This document shows, one piece after another, positions 15,859 through 24,014 of a stretch of 64,000 nt of DNA. The first letter of the stretch is position 1. Every line of letters begins with the position of its first letter. The notes under the pieces were generated by a model. It was not told the origin of the DNA and did not search any database. It saw nothing but the letters and a program-made list of their open reading frames with translations. The stretch is from Rhodobacteraceae bacterium M385 (GTDB taxonomy: Bacteria; Pseudomonadota; Alphaproteobacteria; Rhodobacterales; Rhodobacteraceae): contig CP081102.1 in assembly GCA_025141835.1 (NCBI GenBank), positions 434,001 through 498,000 on the forward strand, written 5' to 3'. A program made the position numbers and the translations under genes.

Positions 15859-17271
15859 ATGAGCGATACGGGTTCCTCCAACGATACGTCCAAGGCCAAC
15901 ACCATGTGGGGCGGCCGTTTTGCGGCTGGACCCGATGCGATCATGGAGGCGATCAATGCCTCGATCTCGTATGACCAGCGCATGGCGCGTCAGGATATCG
16001 AAGGTTCCCGTGCCCATGCCGCCATGTTGGCGGCCACAGGCATTGTTGAGGGTAGCGACGTTGACGTGATCCGGGAAGGGCTGCTCACGGTCTTGTCAGA
16101 GATCGAGGGCGGAACTTTTGCTTATTCGGCAGCGCTGGAGGACATTCATATGAATGTGGAGTCGCGCCTGACCGAGATTGTGGGCCCCGCCGCAGGCCGT
16201 CTGCACACGGCGCGGTCACGAAACGACCAAGTTGCTACTGATTTTAAGCTATGGGTGCGTGACCAGTTGGACGCCGCGATTGCCGGGGTTGAGGCGTTGC
16301 AGCGGGCATTGTTGGGCCAAGCTGAGGCAGGGGCCGAGTGGGTCATGCCCGGTTTCACACATTTGCAAACGGCGCAGCCTGTCACCTGGGGCCACCACAT
16401 GATGGCTTACGTAGAGATGCTGGGCCGCGATGCCTCGCGGTTTCGCGATGCGCGCGCGCGCATGAACGAATCGCCGCTGGGGGCCGCGGCACTGGCGGGG
16501 ACGTCATTCCCCATCGACCGGGAAATGACCGCAGAGGCGCTGGGCTTTGATCGCCCTGCCGCGAATTCCTTGGATGCGGTGGCGGACCGGGATTTCGCGT
16601 TGGAGTTCTTGGGGGCGGCGTCGATCTGCGCGATGCATCTGTCGCGGTTCGCGGAGGAATTGGTGATCTGGTCCTCTGCACAGTTCCGGTTTGTGGCCCT
16701 GTCGGACAGGTTCTCGACCGGGTCGTCGATCATGCCGCAGAAAAAGAACCCTGACGCGGCCGAGCTGATCCGGGCCAAGATCGGGCGCATCTTTGGGGCC
16801 AATGTCGCCCTGATGACGGTGATGAAGGGGCTTCCGCTGACCTATTCCAAGGACATGCAGGAAGATAAAGAGCAGACATTTGACGCCGCCGATAACCTGA
16901 TGTTGGCTCTTGCGGCGATGGAAGGCATGGTGCGCGATATGCAGGCCAATGTGCCCTCGCTTGAGGCCGCCGCATCGTCGGGCTTTTCAACCGCGACGGA
17001 CCTTGCCGATTGGTTGGTCAGGGCGTTGGACATGCCGTTCCGGGAGGCCCATCACGTGACCGGTTCACTGGTGAAGCTGGCAGAAGACAAAGGCTGCGAT
17101 CTGCCTGATCTGACCCTTGAGGACATGCAATCGGTGCACGGGGATATTACGCCGGCCGTCTTCGATGTGCTGGGCGTCCATAATTCGGTCGCGTCGCGGG
17201 TGTCTTACGGCGGCACGTCGCCCGTGCGGGTGCGTGAACAGGTGGCCCGCTGGCGGGGCATTTTAGGCTAG
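15859..17271 (+). CDS. argH: Argininosuccinate lyase
   Basis: Splits argininosuccinate into arginine and fumarate, the last step of arginine synthesis. The superfamily signature GSSIMPQKKNPD is present, with TARSRNDQVATD and MPGFTHLQTAQP in the active-site regions. Length is 470 residues. The start ATG gives MSDTGSSNDTSKANTMWGG; the family core begins at MWGGRF, so a shorter protein is possible but no better start is visible. It is followed by a small lipoprotein gene and is probably cotranscribed with it. Confidence 0.96.
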   Translation: MSDTGSSNDTSKANTMWGGRFAAGPDAIMEAINASISYDQRMARQDIEGSRAHAAMLAATGIVEGSDVDVIREGLLTVLSEIEGGTFAYSAALEDIHMNVESRLTEIVGPAAGRLHTARSRNDQVATDFKLWVRDQLDAAIAGVEALQRALLGQAEAGAEWVMPGFTHLQTAQPVTWGHHMMAYVEMLGRDASRFRDARARMNESPLGAAALAGTSFPIDREMTAEALGFDRPAANSLDAVADRDFALEFLGAASICAMHLSRFAEELVIWSSAQFRFVALSDRFSTGSSIMPQKKNPDAAELIRAKIGRIFGANVALMTVMKGLPLTYSKDMQEDKEQTFDAADNLMLALAAMEGMVRDMQANVPSLEAAASSGFSTATDLADWLVRALDMPFREAHHVTGSLVKLAEDKGCDLPDLTLEDMQSVHGDITPAVFDVLGVHNSVASRVSYGGTSPVRVREQVARWRGILG

Positions 17272-17380
17272 GCGTCACGTCTTTCGGCGCAGGCTTGCCG
17301 ATGGGTCCCGCGCCCGGGACCGCGTCGCTGGACAGGGGCGCGAAATCGGCGGAGACTACTGCCATCCAAGGAGAGACCCG

Positions 17381-17524
17381 ATGCGTTACGTTGTTATTCT
17401 AGCCGTCCTTGCCCTGACCGCCTGTGGTGTGGACGGAGAGCCAGAGCGGCCTGAAAGGGCAGCACACCAGCCGGGGATTTCCGTCTCGGGGACTGCCGAA
17501 ATTGGCATCAGCGGAACGTTCTAA
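17381..17524 (+). CDS. Small lipoprotein downstream of argH
   Basis: A 47-residue protein with a lipoprotein signal peptide: MRYVVILAVLALTAC, lipobox LTAC with lipidation at Cys15. The mature peptide is about 33 residues and ends in a glycine/serine-rich GTAEIGISGTF. A ribosome-binding site AAGGAGAG precedes the ATG. In many Rhodobacteraceae, to my knowledge, such a lipoprotein sits between argH and lysA; here lysA is instead about 15 kb away. Function is unknown. Confidence 0.8.
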   Translation: MRYVVILAVLALTACGVDGEPERPERAAHQPGISVSGTAEIGISGTF

Positions 17525-17646
17525 GCCGAGCCTCTGCAATCCCAGTTGATCCGGCGCGGTTTCGCGCCTAACCTCAACCCAATCCCGGCATCGCCTCCGC
17601 GTTTTGCCGGGTTTCGTTTGCTCCTGATCTCTTAAGGCACTGACCG

Positions 17647-18117
17647 ATGGAAAAGATCCCAATGACACCGAAGGGCCTTGAGGCCATGAACGGTGAACTC
17701 AAGCAGCTCAAGAGTATTGAGCGCCCTGCCATCATCAAGGCAATCGCGGAAGCGCGAGAGCATGGGGACCTGTCGGAGAACGCGGAATATCATTCCGCGA
17801 AGGAGAAACAGTCGTTCATCGAGGGCCGGATCAAAGAGCTTGAGGGCTCGATTTCACTGGCGCAGGTGATTGATCCATCGACATTATCGGGCGCGATCAA
17901 GTTCGGCGCGACGGTTGATTTGGTCGACGAAGAAACCGACGAAGAAAAGACCTATATGATTGTGGGTGAAGCAGAGGCCGATATTGAAAACGGCTTGCTG
18001 AACATCAAATCCCCCATCGCCCGCGCCTTGATTGGCAAGGAGGAGGGCGATAGCGTTGAAGTGCGCACGCCCGGTGGGGCCAAGAGCTTTGAAATCGTCA
18101 AGATTTCCTATGTCTGA
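17647..18117 (+). CDS. greA: Transcription elongation factor GreA
   Basis: Binds RNA polymerase through its secondary channel and stimulates cleavage of backtracked RNA. The N-terminal coiled coil spans about residues 5-75, with the acidic tip in EHGDLSENAEYHSAKE holding the catalytic Asp and Glu. The C-terminal FKBP-like domain includes LLNIKSPIARALIGKEEGD. Length is 156 residues, which is standard. It is 122 bases downstream of the small lipoprotein gene and may have its own promoter. Confidence 0.96.
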   Translation: MEKIPMTPKGLEAMNGELKQLKSIERPAIIKAIAEAREHGDLSENAEYHSAKEKQSFIEGRIKELEGSISLAQVIDPSTLSGAIKFGATVDLVDEETDEEKTYMIVGEAEADIENGLLNIKSPIARALIGKEEGDSVEVRTPGGAKSFEIVKISYV

Positions 18118-18172
18118 CATCGGGGCAATCGTGCCCGCGATGACCGTCAACATTCCGGGGTGAACACAGACG

Positions 18173-19225
18173 ATGTCGTCTTCCTCTGATCCGACGCAAG
18201 AACGCATTCCCGACCCAAGGGCCACCCCGACGGCGTTGGACCTTGGGCTGTATGCGCGTGCCGACGTGGGGCCAAGGATCACTGCTATCGAGATGGTCGC
18301 CATTGGCGTTTCCGTGGTGTGGATCGGCGCGGTGGTTTTCTTTGGTTTCGGTTCATCTGAGGAAGAGGCCACGGGCGGCGGTCTATCGACACTACTGTCG
18401 ATCTTGGCGGTGATCTTGCCTCTGGCGCTGATCTGGGTTGCCGCGATGGCGGCCCGAACGGCACGGGCCTTGCGGCAAGAGGCGGCAAGGTTGCAGGCCT
18501 CCATCGACGCGATGCGGGCGGCCTATGTGGAGCAACAGCAGCGCCAGTCGATGGAGATGAAGCCTGATCTGGTGCAGAAGCTGGACGATTTGGTGGCAGC
18601 GCAGCAGGCCGCCGATACCAAGCTGGCAACGTTCACATCATTGCGCGCCGTGGAGCCTGCTGAAGTCCGTGCCGCGGTGCCCCCGGTTTTGCCCGAGGTG
18701 GACGCAGCGCAACCACAACCCGCCCTTGCGTTCGTACAGGAAGCGGTGGTGGAGCCCATCTCGGTCGCGGATTTCATCAAGGCGCTGAATTTCCCCGAGA
18801 ATGAGCATGATAAAGAGGGTTTCCGCACCCTGCGCCGGGCGCTTGAAGACCGCTCGACCGAACGGTTGATCCGCGCCTCGCAAGACGTTCTCACGCTGCT
18901 GTCGCAAGATGGTATCTACATGGATGACCTGCGCCCCGACCGCTCCAAATCCGAGGTTTGGCGGCGCTTTGCCAAGGGCGAACGGGGGCGCCCGATTGCG
19001 GCCTTGGGGGGCATTCACGACCGTTCTTCCCTTGTTCTGGCGGCGGGGCGGATGCGCAAAGATCCGGTGTTCCGCGATGCTGTCCACCACTTCCTGCGCC
19101 ACTTCGACCGCACGTTCATGGAGTTTGAGAAGAACGCCAGCGACGAAGAAATCGCTCATCTGGCCGACACCCGCACCGCCCGCGCCTTTATGCTACTGGG
19201 CCGTGTGACAGGGACGTTTGACTAA
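18173..19225 (+). CDS. Uncharacterised two-TM membrane protein with coiled coil and conserved C-terminal domain
   Basis: A 350-residue protein of unknown function. Two transmembrane segments are visible, about residues 42-60 (VAIGVSVVWIGAVVFFGF) and 72-92. A charged helical stretch likely to form a coiled coil follows at about 93-165 and then a proline/alanine linker. The C-terminal ~150 residues form a soluble helical region with SVADFIKALNFPENEHDKEG and WRRFAKGERG. It looks like a membrane-anchored scaffold. It is conserved in Rhodobacteraceae as far as I recall, but no domain name can be given. It starts 55 bases after greA. Confidence 0.8.
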   Translation: MSSSSDPTQERIPDPRATPTALDLGLYARADVGPRITAIEMVAIGVSVVWIGAVVFFGFGSSEEEATGGGLSTLLSILAVILPLALIWVAAMAARTARALRQEAARLQASIDAMRAAYVEQQQRQSMEMKPDLVQKLDDLVAAQQAADTKLATFTSLRAVEPAEVRAAVPPVLPEVDAAQPQPALAFVQEAVVEPISVADFIKALNFPENEHDKEGFRTLRRALEDRSTERLIRASQDVLTLLSQDGIYMDDLRPDRSKSEVWRRFAKGERGRPIAALGGIHDRSSLVLAAGRMRKDPVFRDAVHHFLRHFDRTFMEFEKNASDEEIAHLADTRTARAFMLLGRVTGTFD

Positions 19226-19344
19226 GGCCTCGACTCATCGTTCGCGCCACCCTACCGAGCGAGAAGCAGACGAGCGCTTGTCGCGACATTGATGGCAGCG
19301 ATGCGGACGAAAAGAGCATTCGCCGCGCCTGCGCCTAGGTGTGC

Positions 19345-19551
19345 CTATGCCGCTTCGACTTTTGGTAGCTTCACATCGGCTTCTTTGAGCTGTTGAGCGA
19401 CAATCTCGTTGAAGGTCAAGCTTGGGTTTGTTTCGGCAAGCATACCGAGCTTTATCCAGAACTCTGCCTGCGCGTTGATGGACCGGCACATAACCGTGCT
19501 GGCTTTACGGATATCCTCGTGCAGCCCGTCACCGATTTTTACGATCCCCAT
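19345..19551 (-). CDS. ParD-like antitoxin family protein
   Basis: A 68-residue protein starting MGIVKIGDGLHEDIRKASTV, with SINAQAEFWIKLGMLAETNPSLTFNEIV in the middle. This fits the ParD_like family (proteins resembling the RHH antitoxin ParD). The N-terminal VKIGDGLHEDIRKAS would be the DNA-binding ribbon-helix part. A strong ribosome-binding site GGAG lies seven to nine bases before the ATG. No ParE toxin is adjacent; the neighbour is a divergent methionine aminopeptidase gene 95 bases away. The shared gap holds the tandem-repeat operator described separately, which it may bind. Confidence 0.8.
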   Translation of the reverse strand: MGIVKIGDGLHEDIRKASTVMCRSINAQAEFWIKLGMLAETNPSLTFNEIVAQQLKEADVKLPKVEAA

Positions 19552-19572
19552 TGAAGCGTCTCCTTGCGATAT

Positions 19573-19613
19573 GTATGAAGTGTATACGAATCGTATACGA
19601 ATCGTATGGTAGA
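19573..19613 (+). promoter_or_regulatory. Tandem-repeat operator between the ParD-like gene and map
   Basis: Two perfect, abutting 11-bp repeats GTATACGAATC (19582-19592 and 19593-19603) are flanked by partial copies, GTATGAAGT before and GTATGGTAGAT after. Overlapping them is the perfect palindrome GTATACGAATCGTATAC (8+1+8, 19582-19598). The 11-bp phase places the units on one face of the helix, as expected for a cooperative ribbon-helix-helix repressor. Each full unit contains GAATC, a GANTC site for the alphaproteobacterial CcrM methylase. It lies 22-62 bases before the ParD-like start and 34-74 bases before the map start, so it could control both. Confidence 0.7.
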
Positions 19614-19646
19614 TGAATAGGCACCAGTATAGGGAATGAAGGCGAG

Positions 19647-20501
19647 ATGGACAGCTACATCAATGTACCGGTAGCCTCCGCCGCCAAAGATGCGCGCCGG
19701 ACCGAAAGCATCAAGCTCTATGGACCAGACGCCTTTATCGGAATGCGCCGCGCAGGCGCGCTGACCGCTGCCTGTCTGGACGGCGTAGCCGATCTTATCC
19801 GCCACGGCACTGCGTTGTCGGACATCAATACCTACGTGTTGGACTTCGCGGCATCCCATGATGCGACACCCGCGACCCTTGGTTACAAGGGCTACGAATA
19901 TGCCTGCTGCACATCAGTTAATCACGTTGTCTGTCACGGCTTTCCGAACGAGAAAAAGCTGCGCGACGGGGATATCGTCAACGTCGACGTCACGCTGATC
20001 TTTGACGGGTGGTACGGCGATTCCAGCCGGATGTACGCGGTTGGCAAGCCCAAACGGGCATCAGAGCGGCTGATCCGGATTGCGCATGAAGCGATGATGC
20101 GGGGGATCAGGGCTGTCCGCCCGGGAGCGCGGCTTGGGGATATCGGCCACGCGATCCAGAGCTACGCACATTCCGAACGCTGCTCCGTGGTCCGCGACTT
20201 CTGCGGTCACGGCATTGGGCAGGTCTTCCACGATTCGCCCAATATTCTGAATTTCGGCAGAGCCGGGGAAGGTGTGGAATTGCGCGAAGGCATGATCTTC
20301 ACAGTGGAGCCAATGATCAATCTTGGGCGTGGAGACGTGAAAATGTTGGCGGACGATTGGACGGCGGTGACGCGGGACAAGTCCCTTTCGGCGCAATTCG
20401 AGCATTCGATTGGCGTGACATCGGATGGTTTCGAGATCTTCACCGCCTCTCCTTTGGGCCTTCACGCGCCAGGGATTACGCTCCAGTCTGCGCCGGCATA
20501 G
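19647..20501 (+). CDS. map: Methionine aminopeptidase, type I
   Basis: Metallopeptidase that removes the N-terminal methionine from nascent proteins. The five metal ligands and the catalytic His are all visible in family context: His in NHVVCHGFP, Asp in NVDVTLIFDG, Asp in YGDSSRMY, His in CGHGIGQVFH, Glu in FTVEPMINLG and Glu in SAQFEHSIG. It is therefore probably active. The 284-residue length includes about 25 residues before the pita-bread fold. It is divergent from the ParD-like gene rather than next to ribosomal or secY genes. Whether it is the only map gene of the cell or a second copy cannot be told from this window. Confidence 0.92.
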   Translation: MDSYINVPVASAAKDARRTESIKLYGPDAFIGMRRAGALTAACLDGVADLIRHGTALSDINTYVLDFAASHDATPATLGYKGYEYACCTSVNHVVCHGFPNEKKLRDGDIVNVDVTLIFDGWYGDSSRMYAVGKPKRASERLIRIAHEAMMRGIRAVRPGARLGDIGHAIQSYAHSERCSVVRDFCGHGIGQVFHDSPNILNFGRAGEGVELREGMIFTVEPMINLGRGDVKMLADDWTAVTRDKSLSAQFEHSIGVTSDGFEIFTASPLGLHAPGITLQSAPA

Positions 20502-20644
20502 CGGACCTATGGCGTAACCGAAGCACCTAGGTCCAGCTACCGTTCGCAGCGCGTCTGCGTAAACGACCGCTACAGGCCGCAGGACGAAATGGAAGTCGCA
20601 GGATCTGCGAAGCCTCGCCTTTTCTGCCCTAAACGATGCGCCTT

Positions 20645-21271
20645 TCACGCTCGGGGTGGCGTGCTTTTGTAAACCGGTAGGCTCCAGCCGAACAGCAGAG
20701 AACCCGCGCGGAGGCCGAAGGTGACGGCAACGCAGATCACCGTGGGCCAGGGCGTCTCTGAAGTGATGAAGTGCGCCCCCAGAAGCGATGCGGCGGCCCC
20801 CGCGAAGGCTGCGGTAACGTAGAGCTCCCCCTGTTTCAGCACCAGGGGCACTTCGTTGGCGACCACGTCGCGCATCAAACCGCCGAAGGTACCGGTGGCC
20901 ACGCCCATGACCAGCACAACGCCGGTGCTGACCCCGGCCTCCCGCGCCACGGCGACACCTGCGGCGACCGCAATCGCGAAGGCGCCCGCGTCCAGCCAGA
21001 TCAGCCATTTCAGGCGAGATTCCATCAGGTGAGCGGTGAAAAACACCAGCACCGCCGCCGCCATGGCGATGGCGAGCGGGGTTGCGTCGGCGATCCAGAA
21101 GACGGGGTCGCGGTCCAAAAGCAGGTCCCGCAGGGTGCCGCCGCCCACCGCCGTCAGTGCGGCAAAAAAGATGAACCCGACGATATCCAGCTGCGCCCGA
21201 GACGCGGCCAGAGCGCCGGATAGCGCAAAGATCAGCGCCGAGGTGTAGTCGAGCGACAAGGTAACAGCCAT
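20645..21271 (-). CDS. TRIC-type cation channel family protein (UPF0126)
   Basis: A 208-residue membrane protein with about seven hydrophobic segments arranged as an inverted repeat. The repeat is marked by GGGTLRDLLL near residue 45 and GGLMRDVV near residue 130, the glycine motifs of the bacterial TRIC (YadS/YicG) family. Members form trimeric potassium-permeable channels. It abuts rnhA without a gap, its start directly following the rnhA stop, so the two are cotranscribed. Confidence 0.88.
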   Translation of the reverse strand: MAVTLSLDYTSALIFALSGALAASRAQLDIVGFIFFAALTAVGGGTLRDLLLDRDPVFWIADATPLAIAMAAAVLVFFTAHLMESRLKWLIWLDAGAFAIAVAAGVAVAREAGVSTGVVLVMGVATGTFGGLMRDVVANEVPLVLKQGELYVTAAFAGAAASLLGAHFITSETPWPTVICVAVTFGLRAGSLLFGWSLPVYKSTPPRA

Positions 21272-21736
21272 TCAGCCTCGCTTGGATTTCTTGAACGGGG
21301 CCATGCCCGCCCGGGCCAGTTCATCAGCCTTCTCGTTCCCCTCATGGCCCGCGTGGCCCTTGATCCATTCCCATGTCACGTTGTGACGGGCCTGTGCTTC
21401 GTCCAACCGCTGCCAGAGGTCCACATTCTTCACCGGCTTTTTTGTCGCCGTCTTCCAGCCGTTGCGTTTCCAGCCGTGCATCCAGCCGGTGATGCCGTTT
21501 TTCACATAGGCACTGTCGGTCACGACGGTCAGGGTGGAGGGACGCTCCAGCGCCTCTAGCGCGGAAATCGCGGCCAGAAGCTCCATGCGGTTGTTGGTGG
21601 TATCTGCCTCTCCGCCCTTCAACTCACGCTCTTTCAGGATCGTGTCGCCCTCTTTGGCCCGCATCAGCGCGCCCCAACCGCCGGGGCCGGGATTTCCAGA
21701 GCATGCTCCGTCGGTATAGGCGATTAGGTCAGGCAT
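21272..21736 (-). CDS. rnhA: Ribonuclease HI
   Basis: Cleaves RNA in RNA-DNA hybrids, removing Okazaki primers and R-loops. The catalytic carboxylates are visible: Asp in YTDGACSGNPGPGGWG, Glu in NNRMELLA, Asp in VVTDSAYV, and Asp in EGNEKADELA. Length is 154 residues. The ATG giving MPDLIAYTDG is chosen; upstream readings add residues not found in the family. It overlaps the methyltransferase gene upstream by eight bases and is followed immediately by the TRIC gene. Confidence 0.96.
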   Translation of the reverse strand: MPDLIAYTDGACSGNPGPGGWGALMRAKEGDTILKERELKGGEADTTNNRMELLAAISALEALERPSTLTVVTDSAYVKNGITGWMHGWKRNGWKTATKKPVKNVDLWQRLDEAQARHNVTWEWIKGHAGHEGNEKADELARAGMAPFKKSKRG

Positions 21737-22328
21737 TGTGGGGGGCTTTCGCGTGGAGAAGAGTGTAGGGATCAACGGTGCCAGCAAAGCCAGCTTCCGC
21801 GTCGTCTACACGGTGGGTGATGGTCAAGCCAAGGTCGGTTAGCATCCTCTCCAGTTCTTCCGCCGTGAAATAGCAATAATGCCGTCCGATGGCATCGCGG
21901 CTCTCTCCGCTGCCGGTCTTCATGCCCAGAAAGAAGGTGCCGCCGGGGCTGAGGGCATGGGCTAGGGCCGCCAGATAGCGGGGCACGTCAGCGCGTGCGG
22001 CATGGAGCAGGCTGAAGCTGGCCCAGATGCCGTCATAAGCGTTGTGGGCGGTGATATCGTCGAAGGTTGCCAGCCTTGCCGCTACGCCGATGGATTGCGC
22101 GGCGTCCACGAAGGCCTGCGTTGCGTCGATGGCATCAACGCTGTGACCAAGGTCCATCAGGGCGCGGGCATGCAGGCCGGGGCCGCATCCAAGGTCGAGG
22201 ATATGGGCCTTGGACGGCAATGCAGCCGAGAACACTTGCAGCGCGGTGGCTTGGGTCGGGGTGATGCCTAAATCGGCATAGCCCGCGGCACGAGTCTGAT
22301 AGACAGAGATGGTTTGATCGTCGCTCAT
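21729..22328 (-). CDS. Class I SAM-dependent methyltransferase
   Basis: A 199-residue protein with the SAM motif ILDLGCGPGLHARALMDLG and the acidic end of strand two in VDAIDATQAF. SFSLLHAARADVPRYLAALAHALSPGG is the usual motif II/III region. This is the UbiE/SAM-dependent type, often small-molecule methylation, and the substrate is not predictable. The ATG at 22328 is preferred over a TTG ten codons upstream. It overlaps rnhA by eight bases and belongs to the same run of minus-strand genes. Confidence 0.87.
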   Translation of the reverse strand: MSDDQTISVYQTRAAGYADLGITPTQATALQVFSAALPSKAHILDLGCGPGLHARALMDLGHSVDAIDATQAFVDAAQSIGVAARLATFDDITAHNAYDGIWASFSLLHAARADVPRYLAALAHALSPGGTFFLGMKTGSGESRDAIGRHYCYFTAEELERMLTDLGLTITHRVDDAEAGFAGTVDPYTLLHAKAPHNA

Positions 22329-22361
22329 GGAGGTCAGGGGAACCTTATGCGGGTCCAAGTT

Positions 22362-22853
22362 TCAACTGTTGTTGTCAGGCGGGATGCTTTCGCGCGGCAA
22401 TGACGCGAGCTCTGGGCCGGTGCGAAAATAGCTGACGTCGTTGGTGAAAACGGAACTCGGCACCAACCTAATCAGGCGTCCATCGGGGTCATCGACGCGG
22501 GCGATGTTCTGGATGAACCAAGGGTTTTGGGTCTCGTCTGCCCCAAGATACCGGCGCAACAGCCTGCGGAATAGGGCGGGGTTCATCGGCTCTACCGTTG
22601 CGCGACCCCGCATCCCGAGGTGGCGCAGGACACCTGCGGTGTTGTCATAATCCACGATCTCAACAGCGACATTGGGGTTGGCCGCGATCCGTTCCGCACT
22701 GCTGGAGGACACATCAGACAGCATCCAAAGCGCGGCGCTTTCCCAAGCAAACCAGACCGGCGCGTTACGCGGTTCGCCTAACGCCGTGACCGTCGCGAGG
22801 TTGGCCATCAGGGGGCGGGATAGAACCTGTTCGGGGTCAAACGCAGTGGGCAT
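22362..22853 (-). CDS. Pyridoxamine 5'-phosphate oxidase-like (PPOX-class) flavoprotein
   Basis: A 163-residue split-barrel protein. MANLATVTALGEPRNAPVWFAW and LWMLSDVSSSSAERIAANPNVAVEIVDYD are the typical strand pattern of PPOX-class proteins, which bind FMN, F420 or heme. A specific cofactor and substrate cannot be given. It is followed 33 bases later by the methyltransferase start, so the two could be cotranscribed. Confidence 0.8.
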   Translation of the reverse strand: MPTAFDPEQVLSRPLMANLATVTALGEPRNAPVWFAWESAALWMLSDVSSSSAERIAANPNVAVEIVDYDNTAGVLRHLGMRGRATVEPMNPALFRRLLRRYLGADETQNPWFIQNIARVDDPDGRLIRLVPSSVFTNDVSYFRTGPELASLPRESIPPDNNS

Positions 22854-22896
22854 GGGGAAGGTCCAAGGGGAGCGGAGGGGGCGGTAAGTGCAGTGG

Positions 22897-23304
22897 TTAG
22901 GGAAAGATCGTCATCCCCGCGCCAAGGGTATCGTTGGGACGCGCAGTGAAGCCCGCCGCCTCATACAGCGGCTCAACCCCATGGGCGGCCATCAGCCCCA
23001 CGGTACAACCGGGCCGCAGCAAAGGCGCGAGGTCGGCCATAAGGCGGTCCACGATGGTGCGCCCGTGGCCCTTGCCCCGATGATCGGGCGCAACAACGAT
23101 ATCTTGAAGGTAGAAATACATCACTCCGTCACCCACGACCCGCCCCATGGCGATGGTCTTTCCATCCTCGCGCAGCGTCGCGTGCAGCAGGCTGTTGTCC
23201 AGCGCTTGCGCGGCGCAGGTTGGGTCGATCTCGGACCAGCCGCAGGAGCAGCGCAGGGCGTTGAACTCCGAGGTGGTGGGGGGCGCGTTGCTGAGGATAG
23301 CCAT
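22897..23304 (-). CDS. GNAT-family N-acetyltransferase
   Basis: A 135-residue acetyltransferase. The acetyl-CoA-binding motif A is DIVVAPDHRGKGHGRTIVDRLM, with the R/Q-x-x-G-x-G/A pattern in RGKGHG, and it ends in a GFTARPNDTLGAGM segment seen in the YjaB/PhnO-like group. The acceptor substrate is unknown. The ATG at 23304 gives the family length. It is divergent from usp with 266 bases between, the longest promoter region in this part of the window. Confidence 0.87.
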   Translation of the reverse strand: MAILSNAPPTTSEFNALRCSCGWSEIDPTCAAQALDNSLLHATLREDGKTIAMGRVVGDGVMYFYLQDIVVAPDHRGKGHGRTIVDRLMADLAPLLRPGCTVGLMAAHGVEPLYEAAGFTARPNDTLGAGMTIFP

Positions 23305-23570
23305 AGACAAAGGATGGGCCGAGGCGGGGCGCGCGGCAAGGCCATTATCGGGGTGTTTTCCGCTCCGCCCGGCACGACGCGGCAAGGTGGATGCTACGGA
23401 AAATTGGTTAACCGAAGCTTAGCGAAGACGTGGTTCTTCTAGAAAAACGCGTAGACCGGTGGCTTTGTGTTCGCTAGCTTACCTTTAGGCAGCCTAAAAA
23501 ATAGGCACCGAAAAGGCGCGTTGGTTGGGGACAGCATCAGCCGTGGGCCAATAAAACATGGGGACGAAGT

Positions 23571-24002
23571 ATGAAACTAGTGATCGGACTTGATGGTCAA
23601 AGCTCTGGGGAGAAAGCCCTGGACTTTGCCAAATCCGTCGCGGCGAAAAGCGAGACTTGCGAGCTAATCGTCGTCTACGTCATCGAATGGTCGCCGTTTT
23701 CCTTCCAGACTGCGGAAGAAAATGCGCAACGCCATAAGCGCCGCGAGGAAGAGATTTCCGTCGCAATGGAGCGTGTGGTGGATCCTGCGGTTGCCTCTCT
23801 CAAGGCGGCGGGTCTCGACGCCCGCGCGATCGTGCGTCACGGGGATGTCGCCGATACCCTCGATAAGATTGCCCACAAGGAAGGTGCGACGCAGATCGTT
23901 GTCGCCCGTTCCAGTGCCGGTGGCCTGACGTCTCGGCTGTTTGGCAGCTCTACCGCAAACCTTGTGATGAACGCCCGCGTTCCCGTCACAGTCGTCGCAT
24001 AA
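23571..24002 (+). CDS. Universal stress protein (UspA family)
   Basis: A 143-residue single-domain Usp. The nucleotide-binding pattern G-x2-G-x9-G-(S/T) is visible as ARSSAGGLTSRLFGSSTANLV near residue 115, which suggests the ATP-binding type. The N-terminal strand starts KLVIGLDGQSSGEKALDFA. It lies 12 bases before the amino acid symporter gene, so it is very likely cotranscribed and may regulate that transporter, as Usp proteins paired with transporters do. The upstream gap has no gene; I see no riboswitch in it. Confidence 0.92.
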   Translation: MKLVIGLDGQSSGEKALDFAKSVAAKSETCELIVVYVIEWSPFSFQTAEENAQRHKRREEEISVAMERVVDPAVASLKAAGLDARAIVRHGDVADTLDKIAHKEGATQIVVARSSAGGLTSRLFGSSTANLVMNARVPVTVVA

Positions 24003-24014
24003 GGAGCAGGCAAC

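Noticed and set aside
19226..20644. A complete toxin-antitoxin locus with ParE
   Set aside because: No ParE-like frame of about 100 residues exists on either strand near the ParD-like gene; the only neighbour is map.
23305..23570. A glycine riboswitch upstream of usp and the alanine/glycine symporter
   Set aside because: There is a CCGAAAAGG stretch near 23507-23515 but not the paired aptamer stems or tandem layout expected, so I do not call it.
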